A DNA stretch of 64,000 bases from Rhineura floridana (taxonomy: Eukaryota; Chordata; Lepidosauria; Squamata; Rhineuridae), in assembly GCF_030035675.1 (NCBI RefSeq), contig NC_084489.1, forward strand, positions 79,846,270 through 79,910,269, read 5' to 3'. Position numbers and translations under genes: made by a program. Numbering within the stretch: position 1 is the stretch's first letter; each line of letters starts with the position of its first letter. Of this stretch, positions 10,677 through 22,600 are shown piece after piece. The notes beneath the pieces were generated by a model. The model saw only the letters and a list, made by a program, of their open reading frames with translations. It had not been told where the DNA came from and ran no database searches.

Positions 10677-13600
10677 CTACAAATAAGACATGTAGTACAC
10701 ACTGCAGAAAAGTCTCTTATTCCCAGACTAAAAAAGCCCCTCACCATAAAACTGGCTCTGTTGCAGCAGTCCTTCGTAGTTTGATTTGGGACGGGGCTTT
10801 ATAGGAATCTCTCAGCTAGTCTGTGCTATAGTTGAGTTGTGGTGTTCACACTTAAGCCTTTTCTAGATTTTATCAAACAGGATAGCAGTGGGGGATGAGA
10901 AAGGGGAATTGTTTTCATAATGTTCAGACCTGTAACTAGTTATTGACACCACTATCATGAACACTATAGGAACAAAAGAAAAACAAACTACTGGAATACT
11001 GGATACTGGAAGCTATTCAAAATATTACTGTGAAAGATTTTTTTAAAAAAAAATTGTTAAAATTTAATATAATTTGAACATGACTATCCAACTAAGTTCT
11101 GCTAAGAGTAGATCCACTGGATAGAATCCATACAGAAGCAGAAATTCTTAGGTTTAGAGAATTCAACTATAAATAAATTGAATTCAGTATTAGAACAGAA
11201 AGCGTTAAAACACAAGAAGGAATCCAGGACATTCTAACAAGTACAAACAAGTTGGAAAAACCCTTTACTAGTACATGAAAGGCTCTAACGAATGAGACTA
11301 TAGATGATCTATCTGATACTACAGGTAAACAGAAGCAGAAAAAACAACTGAGTATCATCAGAGAAAGAAGGGTTATGGAAGGAGGAGAGGAATTGGTTCT
11401 TTATATAAAACTTGTTTTACGCTGGGCTGAGGGGAATTGGATGTGGTGGACCCCGGCTGACCTGGCAGGGTCCTGGCTCTGCCAGCAGAAGCCCCTTGTC
11501 CTGGCTCAGCCACTGTGGAACCGGGACCCTGCCAGTTCAGCCGGGGGTCTGCCAGAGAAGACCAGCCTGGCAGAAGGCCCGAAAAAGGGGTGTTCTGGGG
11601 GCGTATCAGAGGAGGGGCTCAGGGAGAAGCGACTAAAGCAATTCCAACTCCCGTTTGGGCCAAAGTTACACTGAGAAAGAGGTTTGTCTACAAAAATAAT
11701 TATAATGGAAGTCAATGGTGGGGGTATTTGTGAGAGCTGCCTTTTTCTTTTCCATTCATGAGCACAGCTTCCGGCTGAGCCCGCATCTTGCCAGCCCCCA
11801 AGTGGCACATGTGCTACCGATTTCATAATCCTAGGTCCTCCAGAGTGACTCCTCCACCCCTTTTACCTGCAGAATCCGTAGGAGAGTCTTTTGATGAACT
11901 GGATTCATCTGAAGGCGTGATGCTATCCAGAGGGGTCTGTAAATGAGCAGGAAGGGATCCCCCATAACGAGCAAGCACTTGTACGGCCACCTGAACGTTG
12001 CCTTTAAACACTTTCAGAGCTTGCCCTGCTGCCTCAGGATTAAAGCCCATATACACCAGCTAGACAATAAAAATGACAAAAGGAGGATATTCACATTATC
12101 ACTCATATTTTTATTGCACCCTTCCTCCAAGAAGTACAATGTGGCATTTTCACCTCAAAACAGCTTCATAAGCTAGGTCAGGTTAGCGGGGGGGGGCATA
12201 TTCAGACTCAAGTCATGACTAGCTTAACTCTTGCTGATTCCAGTGGGTCTGTTCTAAGCAGGGCTTGAATGTTGATCCACCCTAGATGGAATACTTGCCT
12301 AAGGCTACCATTGTGCATGATGGTTGAGTGGGAATTTGAAGTGGGCTTCCCATATCCAAACCAACACTCTTAACTCTTGCCCTACACAGCAAGAGGTTCA
12401 AAAGAGGGGAAATGCACCTCTGGTTGTAAATATGGGAAGGTCCGTAGCTCAGTGGTAGAGCATCTGCCTTGCATGCAGAAGGTCCCAGGTTCAATCCCTG
12501 GCATCTCCAGGAAGGGCTGGGGAAAACCCTGTCTGAAAGCCCGAAGAGCCACTGGCAGTCAGTGTGGGCAATACTAGGCTAGATGGACCAATGGTCTGAC
12601 TGGGTATAAGGCAGCTTCCTCTGTTCTTATACACCTAGAGTTTACCAACAGGCTTTAGAGAAGGAATGAGCAGCTTGTAACAAACTAGAACTGGAAATGA
12701 ACAAGACCTTTTAGAGGGAGACAAAGTGCAGACCAACTTATCAGCCTTAAAAGACGCTTCGATTCTTTTGCGTAAACGTAAGCTTATGCTCTGGACTTAC
12801 TTGATCAATACTTTCCTGGGAAACTTGAAACTGGTTCCCTGGCACTGGATTGTCGTCATCCAACAGGAGTAGCTGGGGGTTATCAAGCATAATCTAGAGC
12901 AGACAACAAAGAGTAAGCCTAATCTGAACAAATGTTCACACACGTTAGACTCACACATGTTGAAAAAAACCCCACCTCTTTGGATTACACAGGCTCTGCT
13001 TCACCAGACTGATTCCCGTCAACAAATTCTCTCATCTAGCCAGAGATACCTCTTACTGCGCATGAGGGTTTTCAACTATTTTCTCTCAGATATTCTAGTA
13101 TCTGGGTTCATCATTACCATTTTAGGGCAACGCCTGCAATTCTAAACTTATCTCATTCTTGCAAAATAGTACTATCGTGGACTGCAAGAGAGCTAATCTC
13201 ACAGATGCTACACCGACCCTTCTCCAGGTGTTCTAACAGGTGTTGATGTGTCTGCCGCCCTGGGATCCTTCCGGAGGGAGGATGGGATAGAAATTCAATT
13301 AATAATAAAAAAAATGATTTTCCTGTTTTAAATAAAATGATTCACCTCTCTCAGTATCTTGTCTCAAAGCTGGCTAGTCCCAGATGCTTCAGTCACCACA
13401 CATCATTGTAATCAGTGTTTTCTTACACTTAAAACATCGACAGAAAAAGAACATGGAAATCCTTCTAGGGGGGCAACTCCAGCTCCATAGAATCATAGAA
13501 TAGTAGAATTGGAAGGGGCCTATAAGGCCATCAAGTCCAACCCCCTGCTCAATGCAGGAAACAGTTATCCAGTAGTTCTGCTGCACTGTTTTATTTTTCA

Positions 13601-16600
13601 GAATAAATTCAGTCTGGCCAAGCAGGACAGCTTGTTGACTATCTGATATTTACCCACCCTGGAAATCCTCAGAGGTATTATTATTATTATTATTTCCATT
13701 TATAGACCGCTTACTATCTAAAAGATCTCAAAGCAGTTTACAATAGAATAGGCATGTTAGTGTTTCTCAAGGATCTCTGCGTGGTAAGAGGCCTACTTTT
13801 CATTTTCATTTAGTGCTGAAGTAAAACATTCACAAAATGCCAAATTTCCCACTTTCTGAAATTGCTGCCTTTCAATAGTGACAAGTTCTGTATGAACCTG
13901 CCTGGCCATTATGATAATCAAAGCCCTGCTCTGGGTGCCACCTCCTCCTCTGGAAGTAAGAGCTGGAGGGAGGAGGTTTTTCTGTCATGGCCCTCTGCTT
14001 GTACAGGCGGGCCCCGCTTATACGGCAGGTTCCATTCTGGACTGCCGCCGAAAAGCGGAACCCATTTAAAAGAATGGTGCGCACTGCGCAAAAATGACGC
14101 AAAAGTGATGCGCGACAAAAAAAACCCGCTGTAAAAGCGGAAAAAGCGCCTTAAAGAGGGGACTTTCCGGAATTGAAAGCTGCCGCATTAGCGCAACGCC
14201 AAAAGACGAAACGCCGTAAAGCGGGGCCCACCTGTACTCTTCCCCGCTGCCTCTGCTGATGTTTGGGGAGGGAGCCTAGCTCAACGACAGATCACATTTT
14301 ATGCCTCCCTATGAAAAGCTCCTTCGTTAAATCCTGAACCTCCAATTAAAAAAGGACCAAGTAGAAGGTGATGGCAAAGGCCCGAGTCGAAGGTCCCGGA
14401 GAGCTGCTTCCAGTGAGAGCAGTCACCACTGGGCTGGATGGCCAAATAGTCTGATCTAGCCACAGAATTCAAATTGTAATACAATAAAATACAAGAAACA
14501 AATGAAGCAATAAAATTTGCAATTAAAAATCAGTATGAATATTCAATGAGACAAGTGCAGTCTCCCGTCGTCAACCATAAATCCACAGAGATGCTGTGGA
14601 CACTCTGAATGAAGCGCATGGACCACGTGTGATCCGAGGACCTGCCCTTGAGAATTCGATTGGTTTTATTTCCTAGTAAGTGTGCTTAGAACTGCAGCCT
14701 AAGAAAATATCTGTAATTCTTTTTGACAACTGGCAATAGCCTGAATGTGAAGGATCTTGAGGGTGCCTGTGTGTGTTTTTTTCTGTTAGTTGGAAGTGTC
14801 CCAAGTCTTGCTCTCTTTCTGGATGCCACTGCCCCCTCCCAACGTAGAACTGGTAGAGAAAAGCTGAAACGACAACGACTTTTTCTTCCTTTAACTGACA
14901 CTCTTTCCATTTTCTAGGACAACAACAGACATATTGTTCAAATGGAACTTGTCACCCACTCTTCCTTATTTGCTCAGCAGACTTATGACTGAAATTCCTA
15001 TGTTCCATTTTGCAGATCTAGCTGCAGGAAGTCTTGGTAAGTAACTCCTAGAATCAGGGGTTTTCCCCAGGTAGCATGCCATCATGTGGGCTATAGCACC
15101 TCCTAGCGTCCGAAGGCCATATAGAGGAGTCAAGACCTGAGCTGCTCCTTGTGGTCTCACTCCAGGTCAATCCTGCCTTTGTCTGAAGCTGTTCTCTTTA
15201 TCCTTAACTACTCTTTCCTGTAGTGAGTTTTGGTCTGTGTGTTTAGAATTATGTGTTGGGAGTGTGTACTGTGGGGAGTGGTGAGAATGTGTTTGTGTTT
15301 TGGGTTCTTTTTCTCTGTGGGGGTGATTTTTTCTTTCCTCAGCCCCTGCAGCGAACCTCTAGCCCTCTGCACCTCTTTTGCGGGGCTCATGGCTGCAGCC
15401 CTGGAGGTCTCCCCCTGGCTTGCTTACCTCATGGGGCTCGTGGGTGCGGCCCTGGAGGTCTCAAATGGCCTTCCCCTCTCCTTGAACAGGGCTCACAATT
15501 GCAGCCCTGGAACTCTCCTTGGCCCGATCACTGCGGACAGCGGACGCCCCACCTTTGACTGGAGCTCATGGCTCCAACTGGTTGCTGGGGCAGTGGCCCT
15601 TGCTCGCGCCTGTTCCAGCAGGCACCCCTGTTTCACCTGCAGCTCGTGGCTCTGCTCTCTGGCTGGGGCAGAGGTGATCTTTTCAAGTGGCCCCACCCAC
15701 GGGTATTCCTCTCTCCCCTCAGAGCTCACTCCGGGCTGTTGGGCCTTTCACAAGATTGTTCCCAATGTTCAAGATTCTGCATATCACTAAACTTAAGTGC
15801 AGAGAAACCTGCTTCACCAGGTTTGTGTTTAACAGGGTAAAGGGGCAATAATATTAGTGTCTGTAAAGTGAAGGCGGCCAGAAAATCGATAAAGCCAACT
15901 CATTTTTTTACGTACTTTCAGGAGATGTGGGGCGGGTTTTTGGTCAGTATAACAAACACTTTGGAAAAGCATTTACCTTAACTGCTAGCTCAAGGTCTCC
16001 TTTTGCGTTATGAAGAGCTTCTCTAGCAGCTCGCTCTGAATAGCCCATACTCTTCAAGGAGTTAATGTCCTCTAATTTCTTTCTCCTTTTAGCTCTCTCC
16101 TCTCTTCTTATTTGAGCTTTTTCCTGTACAAGTGAAACAACAAGAAAGCTACTTACTAGATGAAAAAGCTCCACCACTCCTCCATGGATATTTTCTGCAT
16201 TGGTAATTTTTTTTCTTGGATTCAGATGTATTTCTTCCCTCGTTGCAACTGTCTTAAGTGAAAACACACTTCTTTGTGTCTTTACAAATGACCCACACTA
16301 AAATGGCAGTTCTTAAACCACCTACTGTGATAAGTTCTAAAGTAAGTGATATATGGAATGTGTGTAAAGGCCATAGTCCAAAAAGGTACATGCAGCACAT
16401 AGATTTTGGGCAAGGTTTTTCCCTCTTTTCTCAGACGTTTTTATCCAAGAATGTTCAAAGTGCTCATTGAATTCACAAGCTCAGAAGCTGCTTAGAGATT
16501 TGGCCCAAAAACTTTTTAAATGGTGAAAAATAGCATATAAGGCTGCCTCTGCCCCTAGTAATGCTGGGGTCCACCTATTTAGTCACTAAAAAGCTTACTC

Positions 16601-19600
16601 TTGCAATTTAGTGGGTTTTTTAAATCATGCCGCAACACATGTGCACCATGCTGGCAGTGTTTAGCTTTCCCTTGCCTTCCACTACTTGCTGTACACAACA
16701 ATATAACACAGACCCTTGTGGTAGCTTCCTGGCACCATACCTCTCTCCTGTTGGAAATATGACTGGCAGCATGATCCACATTCCCATCACAAGCTCGGAG
16801 ACCCAGACGAGCTTCCTGAGCAGAGAATCCCAGAAGTAGCAAGCTACTGATCTTGTCAGGATCTATGCACAACTCTTGAAACAAGCCATGTGCCTACATA
16901 GAGAAAGAAAGGAATGAAGAAAAAGTGAAGAACTCAGTTTTCTGCTTACAGGCCACTTGGGAAAAATAACACTGTGTGGTTTGATCCTGCACCACTTGGG
17001 CTTACTCTCAGGTAGGTGCGGACAGGCTTGCAGCTTTAGTTACGGATTCTTAAGACACTAAACACAAAAACATACCTTCTGAAGATGTACAGCAGCCTCT
17101 CTCTCTCTGCCATTATGATAATTGCTTATTCCTTGAAGCAAATAAAGTCTTAGAAATAACGCTTTCTCTCTCCCAGAACTTCCCTAAAGAAAAAGTGTTT
17201 ACAAAAGGGTCAACTTACAAGTAAGCTCTAACAAAAACACAGCTTATGGGCCATTCTGTTTATTTACTGAAAGTTGTGGTGAGTCGTTTACAAAGCATGT
17301 GTGTGAGAAAAACAGGATCTCACAACCACAAGGGGGAAAAAGGATATGGTTTGCATATGGAACAATGTATAAGATCTTGACGTGGCACCTGATCTCTTGA
17401 AATTCTGTGAAACTGGAACAAAAGCACCTGCATTCTCTACATGGGGAAGAGTCCACTGAAATGGACTCCAGTTATAGAAGAGGCCTGAATATAAGTAATA
17501 ACCTGTAAAGGCAAACCTGAAAACCAAATATGTGGATAGTAATGGAGAAAAGGCTTAATGTGAAATTCAATCAATCAAGGATGAAGAGAATTCCCAACAA
17601 TAATAAATACCTATAACATTTGGGTTTTCTCAGTCAGTCCCTTTATTTCCTTAGAAACATAGATCAGCCCTAAGACGGCTTTGAGAGAGAAAACAATATG
17701 CATTAGAGCAAAGGTACATCACCTTTTTGGGCCTAAGGCTACACTTGCAACCCTAAAAAAAAGTGGGCATCCACCACAAAACACCTGTTTTGCAGAAGAA
17801 AAACTGGAGATGCTCAGAGACCTGGCCCCAAACACCTACATCCTCCAAATAAATAAAAAAGAGGCAACTCCCTAACCAAACAGCCCCTGCACCCCTTGAT
17901 TTAAAAAATAGGAGGGGCAGGGGTCCTTAGCTGGGATGGTGGTGGTAATCTGAGGGTACCGTGATGTCCTTGGGGGCCGTGTTGGGAACCCAGCCATACA
18001 GCCTAGTTTGTTTTGAATTTGTGACACTACTTTGTGAAAAAGGAACCTCCAGGCAGCAAAGGTCTTCTTTGGAGATTCCTTGCAGCATCTGCTGGACCTT
18101 CCCACACTCCTATAAACTCAGGCTGGGGCCTGCTCTCGGACAAGCCCTATAGAAACAAATGGCAACTGTGCCACAGCACCATGCTTTTCTTGAAGCTCCA
18201 TTCACTTCAATGGGCCCAGCGGATTGCTCCTGCTAGAAATGCGTCTGTGTTTAGCTTAATCTTGAGAAGCACCTTCCCGCTGGATAACATGGGGATCTGA
18301 TTTCATTTCCATTGTTAACGGTAATTGGAAAAGGAGGGCTGAATGACTGTGCTGAGTCGCAGGATTATTTCTTTTCTCTGTGTATCATGCAAATTCAAGA
18401 TACCGAGCCTCAAGGGACAGATAATGGGAGTTTATGAAAAGAGTTACAAAGCGTGCGGCTGCTTGTATGCAACAACAGAACCTTCATTCAGTACAGTTTA
18501 CACAGTCCTTTAAGGAGTTCCAGCCAGCTTGATAGAGCAGACACCCACTTACCTATAAACAACGCACAAGTGCCAGTGCAGTACTGTCAACAGTCACGCC
18601 TACAGTAGGGCCCCGCTTCTCGGTGCCCAGCTTTTTGGTGTTCTGTTAATATGGCGCCAGCAGGGCGATCAGCTGGAGAGGGGGCTGGAACTCCCTGCGC
18701 TCTAGCTGACCTCGCCCGAGGAGAGAAAGATCTACAGCTGATCTTCTCCTCCGGCACGATCAGTGGGTTAGGTTCCAGATCCCCACGCTACAGCTGATCC
18801 GCTTTTCGGCGCTTTTCGATGAGAGCCTGGAACCTAACCTGCCGTATGAGTGGGGCCCTATTGTATTTACGTTCAGGTACATGGCACCACTAGAAAAATG
18901 AGCTTTTTTGTTTCCCCCAGCCACCACAACTGGCACATTAGACTATCAATATGCAGCAATGGTTTCCGCATTTCCTGCCTTCAAGAAACAGTTTCTATAC
19001 TGACTTGCCAGCTGTGGACCACCCCACCTCTCTACTAAGCATCTGCTTTAAAGCCCTATGCACTGCAGAGCAGTAGCGGCTAGTGGGGCAGGCCAGAGCT
19101 GTGGAGCCGCCCTCCTGACACAGACATCGCTGCAGCTGACCTGACAGGGATGAGTTGTCGGGTTGCACAGATGAATGGGAGGGAGTGCCACATCAACTCT
19201 GGAGGTGTGCCGGTGCAGCCCCATCCTCACCCAGCCCCATCCCACCCAAATCAATAGTCCCAGAATCTGTGCATCATCTGTGATGCACCAGGCATCATCT
19301 GGGCACCAAAGACAATCAGCTATACCGGGACACAGTTCAGATTTCCAAAATAAGTGAAGTTTTAAATAACAAAGGCAACTAACGTAAACACAACCCTCTC
19401 GCCCAATCCTCTTTAGCCTACTTTTATAGTGACCAGCCTTTCGTAGTTCTCTCCGTAACACTTTCTGAAGCAATCGTGAGCTGCAAGGAGCTTTTTCTCA
19501 GCATCATCCAGGCAGTCCAGCTGACCGAGGTGGAAGTAGCACCAGACAATGTCCAGCTGCAGCACGGCATAATTGTCAACAGTGGTCAGGAGGTCTGAAC

Positions 19601-22600
19601 CACATTCACTGGGGGGGAAAAGCAGGAAACTGATTAGTACACTGTTCCAGAGATGATCAGCCATTGGCAAAATTTATCTGAACATAAAATGTGCAGTGCA
19701 GCAAGATACACATTGTTTTCCTTAGAAGTCTGATGAACTAGTTTAGTACAGTGGCTAAGGGTGCAATCCTAGATTGATAATCCATTGGCCTAGGGGCTAC
19801 AGGGAGGGTAGCTGCAGCCAATGGGGGGCTTTCTGCCTTGGCTGCAGCAGCCCCACCTAGCCCCACAGTGGTGCCAAGAGAAGACTGTTTTCAAGCCCAA
19901 TTGCTGAGCGGGGTGTGTATATATGGAGAACCTTTCTGGACAGTGCAGTACAAATATCACTTCCCCCCAGCTGCTGGGCTTAAAAAAAGGATTTTGGAGG
20001 GTGTAGCTGCATCTTTCACTATTAGCTTGCAGCCCCTGCAGGATTAGTTTCCCACTCTTGGCCAAACACCACTTCATTGGCACAGAACACCGGATATGCT
20101 GCCACCATGGCAGATATGGCAGAAGAATGGCTGAAATGGAAGTAAGTTTATTTATAGGTATTTACGACATACCTTTCGTTATGCAGACCCCAGGTGGGTG
20201 AAATACCACTCAGAACCATTAAACCATGTTAACATTTTCCACCCCTAAAGGCTTGCGCAAAAAAATTGTTGTGGGTGGGATGTGGGTGGCACAGGGGAAG
20301 AGCACATTTATGCCATATCCTATCTTTCAAACAACAGCCACACCCTTGCTGATGGTGCAACTTTTACACTAGACCCATACAGGGTGCAAGAAATGTTGCT
20401 TCCCTTGACTTCAAGGGGGGGGAGAATTAAAAAGACACCTGCCCTTGCATCAGTGATTGACCTGCCCACATCTCCACAACACAGTAAAGGATCTGGTGCA
20501 ACCCAGCATCCAATCACAACACACCACCACCAGTATATAAAGCCCACGTAGGAAGACAACAGGCTATGGTCTGCCGAGGAAAAATGCCCGTTTGCAAGTG
20601 CAGTTTGCATCTATACTGCACCTGCAAATTGGACCTTAAAGGGACTCGCTCTCTGCACCTACCAGCAGATTGGCACTGACAGCCAGCCCCTTGGAAGTCA
20701 TCAGCTAATGTCATAATGACCCTGCCCACCTGTCAAAGGTGGCCTGCAGGGGGGGGGAAGGTAAGGATCTGGCCCACCAGCCAGATCTAGTTCTTCACCC
20801 CTGAACAAAGCCGCTCAGATTGCTTAATTTTATTGTATATTTATAGAGATGTCTTCATTAGTTTATTGCTTATGACTGTGGTTTGACTATATTTTGTTTT
20901 ATTTTTGTAACTGTTAGAATAAATCATGTAATTTTTTGACATTGTAGGCAGCCTTGAGCATGGCTCAGCTGTGGAAAGGTGTCATACAAATAAATGATGA
21001 TGATGATGAACCCTGCACCCAGGGGTTCATTTTATTATTTATTTTATTCAATTTTTATACCGCCCAAAGCCAGAGGCTCTCTGGGCGGTGCACAGCACAG
21101 AGTAAATACAATACAATAAATAAAATAAATACAATAAAATAACAATAGGACACTAAAAACATACATTTTAAGCATTTAACAGCTTGGTATATATTAACAG
21201 CAATAAAATATATTAAAATGCCTGGGAAAATAAAAGGTTTTAACCGGGCGCCGAAAGGATAGAAGTGTAGGCGCCAGGCGCACCTCATCGAACAGACTAT
21301 TCCATAGTTCGGAGGCCACCACTGAAAAGGCCCTAGATCTCGTTACAACCCTCCGAGCCTCTCTGTGAGTCAGAACTCGGAGGAGGGCCTTTGATGTTGA
21401 ACGTAGTGAATGGGTAGGTTCATATCGGGAGAGGCGTTCCGCTAGGTATTGTGGTCCCGCACCGTGTAAGGCTTTATAAGTCAAAACTAGCACTTTGAAT
21501 TTGGCCCGGAAACAGATAGGTAGCCAGTGTAAACGCGCCAGAACAGGTGTTATATGTGCAGACCGTCTGGTCCTCGTCAACAGTCTGGCTGCTGCGTTTT
21601 GCACTAGCTGTAGTTTCCGGACTGTTTTCAAAGGCAGCCCCACGTAGAGCGCATTGCAGTAATCCAATCTAGAGGTTACCAGAGCATGCACAACTGAGGC
21701 GAGGTCGTCGCTGTCCAGATAGGGACGTAGCTGGGCTACCAACCGAAGGTGGTAGAACGCATTCTGTGCCACCGAGGCTACCTGAGCCTCAAGAGAAAGG
21801 AATGGATCGAAAAGAACCCCCAAGCTACGAACCTGTTCCTTCAAGGGGAGTGTAACCCCATCCAGAACAGGTTGAACATCCACCATCTGGGCCGAGAAGG
21901 CACTCACCAACAGTGTCTCAGTCTTGTCAGGATTGAGTCTCAGTTTATTAGCTCTCATCCAGTCCATTATCGCGGCCAGGCAACGGTTCAGCACATTAAC
22001 AGCCTCACCTGAGGAAGATGGAAAGGGGAAATAGAGTTGCGTGTCATCAGCATACTGGTGACAACACACTCCAAAACTCCTGATGACCGCACCCAGCGGC
22101 TTCATGTAGATGTTAAAAAGCATGGGGGACAGAACCGATCCCTGCGGGACTCCGCAATGGAGAGTCCAGTGTATCGAGCAGTGCTCCCCAAGCCCTACCT
22201 TCTGGAGACGGTCCACCAAGCAGGAGCGGAGCCACTGCCAAGCAGTACCTCCAACTCCCAACGCTGTGAGTCTCCCCAGAAGGATACCATGGTCGATGGT
22301 ATCAAAAGCCGCTGAGAGATCAAGGAGAATCAACAGAGTTACACTCCCCCTGTCTCTCTCCCGACCTAGGTCATCATACAGGGCGACCAAGGCCGTTTCA
22401 GTGCCGAAACCGGGCCTAAAACCGGATTGAAATGGATCAAGATAATCGGTTTCATCCAAGAGCACCTGGAGCTCACTGGCAACCACCCGTTCCAGAACCT
22501 TGCCCAAAAAAGGGACGTTCGCTACTGGTCTGTAGTTGTTCAAGTTATCTGGGTTCAAGGAAGGTTTCTTCAGGAGTGGTCTTACTACCGCCTCTTTCAA

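Noticed and set aside
12439-12520. A tRNA gene, suggested by good A and B boxes
   Set aside because: There is no 3' acceptor-stem complement, and the sequence runs into a body repeated in four other places. It is a SINE head.
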